Assembly: GCA_964585305.1 (NCBI GenBank)
Contig: CAZPDM010000082.1
Span: 1 to 21,263 of the forward strand
DNA: 21,263 nucleotides
DNA from: CAZPDM01 sp964585305
Lineage (GTDB): Bacteria > Planctomycetota > Uabimicrobiia > Uabimicrobiales > JABWCH01
Reading direction: 5' to 3'
The notes under the pieces are model-generated. The model saw only the letters and a list, made by a program, of their open reading frames with translations. It made no database searches and was not told the origin of the DNA. This document shows, in pieces, positions 6,045 to 14,382 of the stretch; the first letter of the stretch is position 1; the number at the start of each line of letters is the position of its first letter. The translations under genes and the position numbers were made by a program.

Positions 6045-8107
6045 AAGAAAAGATCACTATAGCTCTTGCTGGAAATCCAAATTCTGGAAAAACTACGATG
6101 TTTAATGCCTTAACAGGAGCAAACCAACGAGTTGGAAATTATCCTGGGGTGACTGTAGAGAAAAGAGTTGGACAAGTTAAAAATAATGATTATGTCATTG
6201 ATGTTGTAGATCTTCCAGGAATATATTCACTGACTGCATATTCCGAAGATGAATTGGTAGCAAGAAATTTTGTGATAGAAGAACATCCAGATATTGTGGT
6301 AAATATTCTTAATGCTACAAGCCTAGAACGAAATTTATACTTGTGTGTACAATTTATGGAGCTTGGGATTCCAGTCGTTATCGCTTTAAATATGATGGAT
6401 GAAGTTAAAAAACAAGGCCGTATTATTGACGCTGAGAAGTTATCGCAGATTTTTAGAGTTCCTGTTGTTGAAACAATTGCTAGAATTGGACATGGCAAGG
6501 AAAATTTGGTTAGACAAACAATTGATTTTGTTCATAAAACAAATAAGAAATGGATTCCTTTACATATCTCTTATGGTAGTGATATTTCTCCTGTATTACT
6601 GGAAATGACTGCTTTGATTGAAAAAGAAAACTTTATGATAGAACGCTATCCTGCACGATGGATTGCTTTAAAGTATCTCGAAAATGATGAGCAAATCATC
6701 TCTCTTCTTCAACAAAAGCCAATTTTAATACAAAAATTAGCAGAAATTTCAGACAAACTAAATAAACATTGCAAAATTACATTGAACACAACTCCGGAAG
6801 CAATTATTGCAGATTATCGATATGGATATGTTTCTTCGATTGTTAAACAAGGAGTTTTAACTATCCCTAAACAAGAAAATAGAATTGCTTTCTCTGATAA
6901 ATTAGATTTAATTTTAACCCACAAACTCTTAGGCCCTGCTATCATGTTTGCTTTATTGTATGCAATATTTCAAATTACTTTTACCCTTGGTGAAATACCT
7001 ATGGGGTGGCTGGAAGAGTTTTTTAAGTGGCTTGGGAATACATTTACAACGCTTATTCCTTCTGGAATCTTTCAATCTCTTGTTGTTTCCGGGATTATCC
7101 AAGGAGTTGGAGGTGTTCTTAGTTTTGTTCCTTTGATTATTATTATGTTTATTCTCATTTCATTTTTTGAAGATTCCGGATATATGGCTCGTATGGCATA
7201 TATGATGGATCGTGTATTACGGATATTTGGTTTGCATGGATGTTCTGTTATGCCTTTTATTGTTTCTGGAGGAATTCCAGGAGGATGCACTCTTCCAGGG
7301 ATTATGGCAACACGAACTCTTCGAAGTCCAAGAGAAAAACTTGCTACAATACTGACAGCTCCTTTCATGATCTGTGGGGCAAAAATTCCTATGATTCTTT
7401 TACTTATTGGAACATTCTTTAAAGAAGGTGCTGCGGTTGCTTTATTTTGGATCACAATAGGAACATGGATAATTGCTCTACTTGTTGCTCGAATTATGCG
7501 TTCTACCATTATTAAAGGTGAGGCGGCTCCATTTGTGATGGAACTTCCCCCATATAGAATGCCTACCTTGAAAGGTATTTTGATTCATACATGGGAAAGA
7601 GCTTGGGAATATATCAAAAAAGCAGGAACTTTAATATTAGGAATTTCTATTTTATTATGGGCTTTTATGACATTTCCCATGCCACCACAAGATGGAACAA
7701 TCTCTACTCAGTCCGAAGTATTAAAATATTCTTATGCGGGGAGAGTTGGTATTGCTTTAGAGTCTTTAACGAGTATAGCAGGTTTTGATTGGAGAGTGAA
7801 TATAGCACTTTTGGGTGGATTCGCAGCAAAAGAAGTAATTGTATCAACACTAGCTACAGCATATTCTTTAGAAGAATCAGAATCTGAAACAACTTTGTCA
7901 GAACATTTACGTCAAGATCCTAAATGGAGTAGGTTGCATGCAATTAGCTTGCTTATTTTCATTATTCTATATTCTCCTTGCCTTGCTACAATTGTTATAA
8001 TGTCAAGAGAAGCCTCTTGGAGATGGGCAATATTTAGTATGGTTTTTAATACTTCATTTGCTTTTATTGCTGCTGTTGCAGTTTTTCAAATTGGCAAACT
8101 GTTCTAA
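6041..8107 (+). CDS. feoB: Ferrous iron transport protein B
   Basis: This is the inner-membrane Fe(II) permease with an N-terminal G domain. The protein has 688 residues, shorter than the E. coli form of about 773. The G domain carries G1 GNPNSGKTT (11-19), a G2 Thr in NYPGVTVEKR, G3 DLPG (57-60) and G4 NMMD (117-120). A GDI-like helical linker spans roughly 150-265. The membrane part starts near 290 and has both Gate motifs in divergent form: GCTLPGIMATRTL (first) and MICGAKIPM (second). The closing segment is YSPCLATIVIMSREASWRW, equivalent to the TPC.A....RE of other FeoB. It overlaps feoA by 4 bp and ends just before a strong terminator. No FeoC-like gene follows. Confidence 0.97.
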   Translation: MKEKITIALAGNPNSGKTTMFNALTGANQRVGNYPGVTVEKRVGQVKNNDYVIDVVDLPGIYSLTAYSEDELVARNFVIEEHPDIVVNILNATSLERNLYLCVQFMELGIPVVIALNMMDEVKKQGRIIDAEKLSQIFRVPVVETIARIGHGKENLVRQTIDFVHKTNKKWIPLHISYGSDISPVLLEMTALIEKENFMIERYPARWIALKYLENDEQIISLLQQKPILIQKLAEISDKLNKHCKITLNTTPEAIIADYRYGYVSSIVKQGVLTIPKQENRIAFSDKLDLILTHKLLGPAIMFALLYAIFQITFTLGEIPMGWLEEFFKWLGNTFTTLIPSGIFQSLVVSGIIQGVGGVLSFVPLIIIMFILISFFEDSGYMARMAYMMDRVLRIFGLHGCSVMPFIVSGGIPGGCTLPGIMATRTLRSPREKLATILTAPFMICGAKIPMILLLIGTFFKEGAAVALFWITIGTWIIALLVARIMRSTIIKGEAAPFVMELPPYRMPTLKGILIHTWERAWEYIKKAGTLILGISILLWAFMTFPMPPQDGTISTQSEVLKYSYAGRVGIALESLTSIAGFDWRVNIALLGGFAAKEVIVSTLATAYSLEESESETTLSEHLRQDPKWSRLHAISLLIFIILYSPCLATIVIMSREASWRWAIFSMVFNTSFAFIAAVAVFQIGKLF

Positions 8108-8125
8108 ACCAAAAAATGAAATAAT

Positions 8126-8190
8126 GAAAAAACTTCATTATATAAATAAAGATTTCTTAAGAAATTTTATGAATATAATGAAGTTTTTTC
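8126..8190. terminator. Terminator after feoAB
   Basis: A perfect 18-bp stem, 8126-8143 with 8173-8190, encloses a second palindrome (atttcttaagaaat). The right arm ends in TTTTTTC and the left arm starts with the complementary A-run, so it can act in both directions. It separates feoB from the IS607 remnant. Confidence 0.8.
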
Positions 8191-8283
8191 AGTAAACTTA
8201 TTCATCAAAAAATATCTTTGGTATTATAAAGATTTACTTAATTTATTATCAAAAATATTTAAATATAATCTTCTGAATATTAC

Positions 8284-8311
8284 TTGACATAGAAATAAAT
8301 CTAGTTAAAAT
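8284..8311 (+). promoter_or_regulatory. Promoter of the IS607 recombinase, apparently leaderless
   Basis: TTGACA (8284-8289), 16 bases, TAAAAT (8306-8311). The ATG of the recombinase is only 6 bases past the -10 box, so transcription should begin on or next to the start codon and give a leaderless mRNA. No ribosome site is seen before the ATG. Confidence 0.6.
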
Positions 8312-8317
8312 GATAGA

Positions 8318-8890
8318 ATGAAACTATCAAAATATGCAAAGAAAAACTCTATTTCATACCTCACAGCTTATAGGCATTGGAAACAGGGGTTAATAAAAGG
8401 AAAACAGCTGGCAAGCGGAACGATTGTTGTAACAGACGAAGATGATACAAAACCGATTGAACATAATAGAGCCGTGATATATGCACGAGTGTCATCAGCC
8501 GAAAACAAGAGCAATCTTGAAACTCAATGTGAGCGGCTAAAAAATTTTGCAAGTGCAAAAGGCTATAAAATCGTAAAGGAGGCAAAAGAAATCGGTTCTG
8601 GACTCAATGACAACCGTCCCAAGCTGGAAAAACTGCTGAGAGAGGATGATTGGGATATTTTACTTGTAGAACATAAAGATCGGTTAGCAAGATTTGGAAT
8701 TAGCTATTTGAATATTTTATTGGAAAAACAAGGAAAAAAGATCGAAATAATAAATGAAATAGAAAACAATAAAGAAGATTTGATGAAAGATTTCGTTTCT
8801 ATTATTACGTCTTATTGTGCTCGCTTGTATGGTTTACGTAGAAGCAAAAAAAAGACAGAAAAAATAATAGAGGAGCTAAAGAAAAAATGA
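8318..8890 (+). CDS. tnpA: IS607-family serine recombinase (TnpA)
   Basis: 190 residues, the usual length for the family. It catalyses cut-and-paste movement through a circular intermediate by a serine-recombinase mechanism. A MerR-like winged helix-turn-helix fills residues 1-45 (KLSKYAKKNSISYLTAYRHW). The resolvase domain begins at AVIYARVSS near residues 53-61; the Ser in this motif is the expected nucleophile. LVEHKDRLARFG carries the conserved D-R-x-x-R-x-G active-site segment. A basic helical tail (LRRSKKKTEKIIEELKKK) ends the protein. The frame is intact, so the enzyme may be active. The tnpB start overlaps its stop (ATGA), as in complete elements. Confidence 0.94.
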   Translation: MKLSKYAKKNSISYLTAYRHWKQGLIKGKQLASGTIVVTDEDDTKPIEHNRAVIYARVSSAENKSNLETQCERLKNFASAKGYKIVKEAKEIGSGLNDNRPKLEKLLREDDWDILLVEHKDRLARFGISYLNILLEKQGKKIEIINEIENNKEDLMKDFVSIITSYCARLYGLRRSKKKTEKIIEELKKK

Positions 8891-8961
8891 AGCTTGTTGA
8901 AAAGCATATAATTCGGAAAGGATACAGCTTTTTCGAACTATATATTTTTTTTATGGTATAA
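8887..8961 (+). pseudogene. tnpB stub (IS607 accessory, RNA-guided nuclease family), truncated
   Basis: The ATG overlaps the tnpA stop, and the peptide MKLVEKHIIRKGYSFFE is the characteristic TnpB N-terminus. Similarity stops there, and TAA at 8959-8961 ends the frame after 24 codons. TnpB is normally about 350-400 residues with a RuvC-like nuclease, so nearly the whole gene and its guide-RNA region have been lost by deletion. Confidence 0.75.
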
Positions 8962-8967
8962 TTTTTT

Positions 8968-9063
8968 CGAGATGCTCAAAACTTGGAAAAAGATATGCTC
9001 TCCGCCATAAATAAATGGTTGGAGTCTCTCAAGGTAGGAAAAAATTGGTTCTTTAAATTTTAA
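8968..9063 (+). pseudogene. Short open fragment, unknown
   Basis: After the tnpB stub a frame of 31 codons (RDAQNLEKDMLSAINKWLES and on) reads like protein sequence but has no start of its own and ends at TAA 9061-9063. I do not recognise it as part of TnpB. It may be the tail of another gene joined here by the deletion that removed tnpB. Confidence 0.25.
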
Positions 9064-9085
9064 TAATGGGGAACCAATTTTTTCC
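9037..9085. terminator. Hairpin, probable terminator
   Basis: A stem of 15 bp pairs ggaaaaaattggttc (9037-9051) with gaaccaattttttcc (9071-9085), with a loop of 19 bases. The right arm contains T6. It ends any transcript from the IS607 side before yciB. Confidence 0.55.
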
Positions 9086-9128
9086 ATGAAAAAATTTTGA
9101 AGACCTACGGGTTTATGATTATGCTTTC

Positions 9129-9181
9129 ATCGCCACCCTGAAGCTTTCCTGAAGGGTTAGCGATTTCTCGCACTTTTTTTT
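9129..9181 (+). promoter_or_regulatory. Structured leader before yciB
   Basis: atcgc-c-accct (9129-9139) pairs with agggt-ta-gcgat (9153-9164). The gcga of the 3' arm can instead pair with tcgc just downstream (gcga-tttc-tcgc), which is followed by an eight- to nine-T run ending at 9181. Two exclusive folds, one next to a T-tract, resemble an attenuator. I recognise no known riboswitch class, and the inner stem is short. Confidence 0.35.
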
Positions 9182-9209
9182 AAAGATGAAGAACTAAAGG
9201 AAAAAAAGA

Positions 9210-9947
9210 ATGAATGAACCTGCTCCAACAAATATGCCTTCACGAAGTATGCTTATGTTTAATATCCTTTATTCTATGATTCCTCTGATTGGTTTTTGGA
9301 TTGTAGAAGAAAAATATGGATTAGAAGCAGGAATTATTGCTGCAATTGTTCTTGGTGTTGCTGAAGTAGTCTGGATTTATATTAAAGAACATCGTTTAGA
9401 GCCATTTGCTTTTTGGAGTGCAATATTAGTTGTTGTAATGGGTGGCATAAGCTGGTGGCTGGAAAGTTCAACAATTATTCGCTTAAAACCAGCGATTTTA
9501 GAGGGAGTTTTTGCAGCAGTATTTCTTGTTTCTTCCTTGTTAGGTAAACCTTTTATGGTTATTATGGCAGAAAAACAATTTGGAAATTTTATCCAAAATC
9601 CTTTGCAGATGAGATATCTAAATGGTTTGAACGTTCGTATTGGTATATTATTTGTTTTACATACAGCAGTAACAGTTTATGCTGCAATATGGTTAAGTCT
9701 TAGTGCTTGGGTTTTTGTCAAAGGCATTTTATTTTATGTATTTTTTGCAATTTTTTTTGTCTTTGAGTTTTTATATTCTCGGTTTTTTATGAGTCGAGAA
9801 AGTCAAAAAATTTTGCATCAACAGGTCTTTTTAGAATATCAACGGCAAATGATTCAAAATCTGAGAAAACCTCAAGAAATAGAAATTGAAAAAATACCAG
9901 ACAAAGATACAAAAAATCGCCAAAATTCTATAAAATTTTTGAAATAG
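9210..9947 (+). CDS. yciB: YciB/IspZ-family inner membrane protein
   Basis: YciB (intracellular septation protein A) is a multi-pass inner-membrane protein linked to envelope integrity and cell elongation in enterobacteria; its molecular activity is not settled. The 245 residues contain about five or six hydrophobic helices between 15 and 195. The family signature is clear: LVVVMGGISWWLESSTIIRL, then KPAILEGVFAAVFLVSSLLGKP and the weakly conserved Q-x-F segment. It is longer than the usual 180-200 residues because of a polar tail of about 45 residues (from SRESQKILHQQ). AAAGG lies 9 bases before the ATG. The HAD-UbiA gene follows after 28 bp, so the two are probably co-transcribed. Confidence 0.85.
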   Translation: MNEPAPTNMPSRSMLMFNILYSMIPLIGFWIVEEKYGLEAGIIAAIVLGVAEVVWIYIKEHRLEPFAFWSAILVVVMGGISWWLESSTIIRLKPAILEGVFAAVFLVSSLLGKPFMVIMAEKQFGNFIQNPLQMRYLNGLNVRIGILFVLHTAVTVYAAIWLSLSAWVFVKGILFYVFFAIFFVFEFLYSRFFMSRESQKILHQQVFLEYQRQMIQNLRKPQEIEIEKIPDKDTKNRQNSIKFLK

Positions 9948-9975
9948 AAATAATTATATAAGCAAGGAAATTTTT

Positions 9976-11421
9976 ATGTCTGATTCACTAGCTAATGAGC
10001 AGATTCCAATATATGTAGATGTAGATGGTACCCTTATTTATACAGATTTGCTTTATGAAGCAACTTTAAAACTAATCAAAAAATATCCGCTAAAATTATT
10101 TTTATTACCATTTTGGTTATTACGTGGTAAAGCATTTTTGAAAAATAAAATTACTCAATATGTTGAAATTTTTCCTAATGTGCTTCCCTATCATGAGGAA
10201 TTCTTAGTTTTTTTAAAAGAGCAGCATCAACAAGGGCGTAAAATATTCTTAGCAAGTGCTTCCCATCAAAAATTTGTAGAAAAAATTGCTCATTATCTAG
10301 GAATATTTTCGGGTATTTTAGCGAGTAATGAATCTACTAATCTTTCAGGAATAAAAAAACTTCAAGCTATTCTTGAACAAGAAAAAAATGGACGTTTTGC
10401 TTATGCTGGCAACAGTAAATCTGATTTAGTTATTTGGAAAAGAGCTTATGAAGTTATTATTGTCAATGCTTCTAAAAAAATTGAGGATTCTTTCCAATCT
10501 CAAAATCAGTCTCCAAAAATTTTTAAAGGATTACGTCCTAAAATTACAACTTGGATTAAGGCTTTGCGCATTCATCAATGGTTGAAAAATGTATTACTTT
10601 TTGTTCCATTGTTAACGGCACATGTTAGTGACAAAATTTCTTTTGCTGGGTTAGTTTTTGTAGCATTTTTTTGTTTTGGATTTGTTGCTTCTGCAACTTA
10701 TATTATCAATGATTTATTTGATCTTGACTCAGATCGACAACATCCTAAGAAATGCAAACGTCCTGTTGCAAGTGGAAAAATTTCTATTATTTCTGCAGGT
10801 ATTATGAGCGTTTTTTTATTAACTTTGGGCTTTCTTATCAGCATTTTTTTCTTGCCTACTTCATTTACAGCCATGCTTGGAATATATTTAGTTAGCACTC
10901 TTTCTTATTCTCTTTATTTTAAGCAGCGTCTTTTGCTTGATGTTATCATGCTGGCAGGATTATATACCTTAAGAATTTTTGCAGGAGCGATGGCAATACA
11001 AGTTGAGGTCTCCTTCTGGTTATTAGCATTTTCTATGTTTATGTTTTTTAGCCTTGCACTTGTCAAACGATGCTCAGAATTATATTTGATGCAGGAAAAT
11101 AATGTTGCAAGCTTAAATGGCCGAGGTTATCAAACTAGCGATTATGCTATTATTCAAACAATGGGAATTGCTAGTGGATATGCTGCCGTTTTAGTTTTTG
11201 CTTTATATATTGATAGTAAAGCGGTTACAGAATATTATTCCCATCCGAAAGTTTTATGGTTGCTCTGTCCTATTCTTTGGTATTGGCTCAATCGTATGTG
11301 GATTAAAACTTCACGCGGCCAGATGCATGACGATCCTGTAATGTTTAGTTTATCCGATCCAGTAAGCTGGTGTGCAATATTTTCTGGTGCTATAGTATTT
11401 ATTATTTCTTATTGGATGTAG
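9976..11421 (+). CDS. HAD phosphatase-UbiA prenyltransferase fusion
   Basis: A 481-residue two-domain protein. The N-terminal HAD domain (about 10-175) has D15-V-D17-G-T, LASASH (92-97) with the motif II Ser, a Lys near 127, and GNSKSDL (145-151) as motif IV. The C-terminal UbiA membrane domain (about 190-481) has N245-D246-x2-D249-x3-D253, the first Asp-rich prenyl-diphosphate/Mg site, followed by RQHPKKCKRPVASG. That pattern is like decaprenyl-phosphate phosphoribosyltransferases of arabinogalactan/DPA synthesis and related UbiA proteins, often fused to or next to a HAD phosphatase. A role in moving a sugar-phosphate or ring onto a polyprenyl carrier is inferred. The GNS in place of GD in HAD motif IV is a known variant. 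AAGG precedes the ATG; 25 bp separates it from the next gene. Confidence 0.9.
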   Translation: MSDSLANEQIPIYVDVDGTLIYTDLLYEATLKLIKKYPLKLFLLPFWLLRGKAFLKNKITQYVEIFPNVLPYHEEFLVFLKEQHQQGRKIFLASASHQKFVEKIAHYLGIFSGILASNESTNLSGIKKLQAILEQEKNGRFAYAGNSKSDLVIWKRAYEVIIVNASKKIEDSFQSQNQSPKIFKGLRPKITTWIKALRIHQWLKNVLLFVPLLTAHVSDKISFAGLVFVAFFCFGFVASATYIINDLFDLDSDRQHPKKCKRPVASGKISIISAGIMSVFLLTLGFLISIFFLPTSFTAMLGIYLVSTLSYSLYFKQRLLLDVIMLAGLYTLRIFAGAMAIQVEVSFWLLAFSMFMFFSLALVKRCSELYLMQENNVASLNGRGYQTSDYAIIQTMGIASGYAAVLVFALYIDSKAVTEYYSHPKVLWLLCPILWYWLNRMWIKTSRGQMHDDPVMFSLSDPVSWCAIFSGAIVFIISYWM

Positions 11422-11446
11422 CAGATCATTTAGTCAGGAGTAAAAT

Positions 11447-13969
11447 ATGGCAGCGAAATACATTATTTTAATCCTATTGAATTTATTTCTTTTTTCTAGG
11501 TCTTTTATAGAAGCCCAAAATAATAAGTTAATACTTGGAAAAGAAGAACAATTTCAAAGTTTCTCTATTTCTGAAAAATGCCAAGGATATATTTTTCCAA
11601 CATGGTTGAGGCAACATTCTCAGGTTGATCGCCGTATATGGACTAAGCCAAACCAATGGTGGCCAATGGAAATTGAATTTGCTACTACACAAGCTTGCGA
11701 AATAAAAGGAGTAGTTGCTTGGCATCCATATTCAAATGAAAATTTAGCAAAAAATGTATGCCATACTTTTTCTCTTGAAGCACCTGCAATGGCGAAAAAA
11801 CGTCTTTCTGGATGTATCCAACTGACAAAAGAATTTGAGCAGAAATTAGTTTATCCTAATATTATTTTTTATGATAATGATGTTCCAATTAAAAAGCTGG
11901 AGCTTAAATCTTTTCCTGAATCTTTTCTCAAAGCTTCGGATGAACTTTTTTTAATTGTAACCTCCGAAAATGCTTTTAAAAAGCAAGAGCATTTATTTTG
12001 GGAATTTTCCTTTTCAGCAGAGGAAAGTCGGCAAGCGAATTTTAAAAGAAAAATTGTTTGGGCAAAGCCAGCATTCTTTCCAGATAATGTTCTTGCTTTG
12101 CAAGATTTTTCTGCCATTATTTTTGATGATCTTTCTGGTGAATGGCCAAATTGGAACAATTCACAATGGAAAGCATTACAAAATTATATTACTTCAGGCG
12201 GCAGAATATATGTTTGTGCAGGTTTTAATGACGGCTATTTAAACGATGTTAATTGGCAAAAACTTCTACCTGTAGAATTGAAAGAGATAGTTGTAATCAA
12301 TAAAGGTAATGCTGATTTCAGTAGTTCTTTTCCTTGTTTTCAGCCTCCAGAAATACCAATAACTATATTTTTGGATACTCCTTTTCAGTTAAGAAAAAGC
12401 ATTATTAAACCTCAAGCATCCGTTTATGCTACGTTAGCAACATTTCCTTGGATTGTTTCGCAAGATTATGGTTGTGGTAAAATTATTTTTTTATCAACGA
12501 GTTTTTGCGATCCATATTGGAAAAAAATTGCAGAAATCTCTGAAGATAAAAAAAAACATCTTAATGGAGAAGACTTTCTTTTACAAAAAATTCATGATCA
12601 AAATCCTGTTACTGATTTAAAACTTATGGCAGGTTATCTTTTGAAATATTTTCCTAAATCTTCTCATCTTTCTGCAAATAGCTTAAAAAATATAAATGAT
12701 GCTCATTTACTTTTAGATACTGTATCAGGGTTTGTACCTCCTCCATTTTCTTGGATCATAATAATATTATTAACATATATTGGTATTCTTGTTAGTATAG
12801 TAATGATTTGTTATCTAAAAAAAAAGTATTTTTTAGCTTGGTTTTTAGCTATAGTTTGGGCAATGCTATTTCTTATGACTTTTTTATATAGAGGGCAGAA
12901 TTGGTGGAAATTTCCAATTGTCGCAAATGATATTTCTCTGATTCAAGCTAAAATAGGTAGCAATGAAGCATACGCAAGCCATATTTTTTCTATAACAGCG
13001 CAACATACAAATACATATAATATTTCTGTTGGAAACGAAACTTATTATGTTTTTCCAGAACGGGTCGAAAAAAATAATTATAATTTGCTTTGGAAAGATA
13101 CAATAGAATGGATGGCCCAAAGGCCTAATAAAATACAAATCAGGTTATATAGTAATGCTAATGAATATTTTTCTGCCCAAGGTCAGATTCCTTTTGAAGA
13201 AAACTGGGAAAGTCAATTAAAATTAGAACAAGAAAAAATCATAGGGAAAATCACTAATCCTACCAATATTCTTTGGAAAAATGCTTGGATAATTATAGGA
13301 GATTTTGCCGTCCCATTAGGGAATATAACGCCTGGTGAAACCAAAAAGATAGATTCTTATCTTACTATATTTTCGCTCAATAATTTAAAAAAAGAATTAT
13401 TAGAAATGGAGAAAAATAGTTTAGACATTTTTTCTTCTCAAATAACTTCTATTAACAAACAATTTAAACCATATCTTATTACATTTTCTAATATTCCCAC
13501 TTTAAATTTATCAGGCATTGGAAAAATTGCATGGTCGTATACATTCACCGCTTTAATACTAGAATTACATATATTGGAGTTCTCAACACCATATCCTGTA
13601 AAACAAAAATTTTCTTTTTATAAACCTGAAGTATCTTATTTGCTTCCTCAGGAAAAATATCAAGAAGTTTTTTTTCCCATTTTGTTAGATAAGGACTATT
13701 ATTCTCAAATTCAAAAAATTACTTTGGATATTTCTTTCAAGGATCATAATTGTTCTAATGTTGAAATCTATAATATTTCTCAGAAAAAATGGCTAACTTT
13801 AGCCGTAGAACATAATTGGAATAGTGTTTATGACAATCAGTTTTTTGTTTTAGATAGTTCTTATATTTGTCCTTATACAAATAAATTTTGGTTATCTGAG
13901 TTCCCAATATTCAGACATCAATCAGAGCCATATAAAATAATCTCAACGATTATTTTTGGGAAAAAATAA
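11447..13969 (+). CDS. Large exported membrane protein with GATase-like domain
   Basis: 840 residues. Residues 1-24 look like a signal peptide (MAAKYIILILLNLFLFSRSF). Residues near 215-260 (SAIIFDDLSGEWPNW and YITSGGRIYVCAGF) resemble the glutamine amidotransferase class 1-like fold found in large PVC membrane proteins, without a catalytic Cys-His-Glu triad that I can see. Two helices follow at about 433-456 (PPPFSWIIIILLTYIGILV) and 461-481. The remaining 360 residues are rich in beta-type segments and would lie outside the membrane. Such proteins accompany MoxR/DUF58/vWA membrane clusters in some bacteria, which is not the case here. No enzymatic function is claimed. AGGAG lies before the ATG. 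It is the last gene of the probable operon that starts at yciB. Confidence 0.75.
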   Translation: MAAKYIILILLNLFLFSRSFIEAQNNKLILGKEEQFQSFSISEKCQGYIFPTWLRQHSQVDRRIWTKPNQWWPMEIEFATTQACEIKGVVAWHPYSNENLAKNVCHTFSLEAPAMAKKRLSGCIQLTKEFEQKLVYPNIIFYDNDVPIKKLELKSFPESFLKASDELFLIVTSENAFKKQEHLFWEFSFSAEESRQANFKRKIVWAKPAFFPDNVLALQDFSAIIFDDLSGEWPNWNNSQWKALQNYITSGGRIYVCAGFNDGYLNDVNWQKLLPVELKEIVVINKGNADFSSSFPCFQPPEIPITIFLDTPFQLRKSIIKPQASVYATLATFPWIVSQDYGCGKIIFLSTSFCDPYWKKIAEISEDKKKHLNGEDFLLQKIHDQNPVTDLKLMAGYLLKYFPKSSHLSANSLKNINDAHLLLDTVSGFVPPPFSWIIIILLTYIGILVSIVMICYLKKKYFLAWFLAIVWAMLFLMTFLYRGQNWWKFPIVANDISLIQAKIGSNEAYASHIFSITAQHTNTYNISVGNETYYVFPERVEKNNYNLLWKDTIEWMAQRPNKIQIRLYSNANEYFSAQGQIPFEENWESQLKLEQEKIIGKITNPTNILWKNAWIIIGDFAVPLGNITPGETKKIDSYLTIFSLNNLKKELLEMEKNSLDIFSSQITSINKQFKPYLITFSNIPTLNLSGIGKIAWSYTFTALILELHILEFSTPYPVKQKFSFYKPEVSYLLPQEKYQEVFFPILLDKDYYSQIQKITLDISFKDHNCSNVEIYNISQKKWLTLAVEHNWNSVYDNQFFVLDSSYICPYTNKFWLSEFPIFRHQSEPYKIISTIIFGKK

Positions 13970-14019
13970 AAAGAAATTTTATTAGAATATTTAAAAAAAA
14001 TGTGATATAATTACCCTCT

Positions 14020-14261
14020 AAATGAATAGACAAAAGTTTTTGGACTAAAAAATATGCCAACTACGTGTTTGAGATTCAACTGTGAGGAATTGAACCCGCC
14101 GCTGCAAATTTTTTTCGTTAAAGATTACCTTCTATAAACGGCAGGTTAATTCTTACCATGCACATCCGTGTATGGACAAGTTTACTTAGCTAAAGTTAGT
14201 ATTAAGATAGAAATGTATAATAAATTCTTAGTCCAAATACTTTTGACAACTTACTTATATA
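14020..14261. mobile_element. Short inverted-repeat element, copy 2 (with 145-bp insert)
   Basis: Ends are caaaagtttttggactaa (14031-14048) and the complement of ttagtccaaatacttttg (14228-14245), one mismatch apart. Relative to copy 1 at 1594-1690 it is inverted. The inner flanks (ccaactacgtg at 14057-14067 and atgtataataaattc at 14213-14227) adjoin in copy 1, but here are separated by 14068-14212, which contains the RNA-like repeat. It fills most of the 413-bp gap between the large membrane protein and the kinase gene. It has no coding capacity. Confidence 0.6.
14068..14179 (-). repeat. Structured RNA-like repeat, copy 2
   Basis: Reverse-strand copy of 1410-1520. Stem II pairs gaattaacctgccg (complement of 14139-14152) with cggcgggttcaattc (complement of 14087-14101), again with one bulged C; stem I is at 14156-14175. 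The sequence tttgcagcggcgggttcaat is identical in both copies, while the opposite arm differs at positions that change G-U to G-C or the reverse. It lies inside the inverted-repeat element. Confidence 0.6.
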
Positions 14262-14346
14262 CATTACAAAAAAATATCATTTTTGTTTAAAGATATTATT
14301 TCTAAGTTGCATTTTCTTAGTCGCAACTATATTTAATTAGTTTTGT

Positions 14347-14358
14347 GGATGGCCATCC
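14347..14358. promoter_or_regulatory. Perfect GC-rich palindrome upstream of the kinase gene
   Basis: ggatggccatcc is a perfect 12-bp palindrome, 24 bases before the kinase ATG, in otherwise AT-rich DNA. It could be an operator or a small RNA hairpin near the ribosome site (AGGA at 14371-14374). No factor can be named. Confidence 0.3.
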
Positions 14359-14382
14359 GTCCCTCAGCTTAGGATACCCATT

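Larger units (their letters stand above)
8284..8961 (+). mobile_element. IS607-type element remnant
   Basis: The element holds an intact IS607-type serine recombinase gene and only the first 24 codons of the accessory tnpB. Its own promoter sits at 8284-8311. Exact ends are not visible: IS607 elements have no terminal inverted repeats and no fixed target length. The coding part is less AT-biased than its neighbours, consistent with recent transfer. The insertion lies in the gap between feoB and yciB and disrupts no recognised gene. Confidence 0.75.

Noticed and set aside
7072..7509. 145-codon leftward frame inside feoB
   Set aside because: Shadow of a strongly conserved feoB membrane region; no start signal and an unnatural Ile/Pro-rich composition.
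11869..12159. 96-codon leftward frame inside the large membrane protein gene
   Set aside because: Shadow frame without a ribosome site; the forward frame is continuous for 840 codons.
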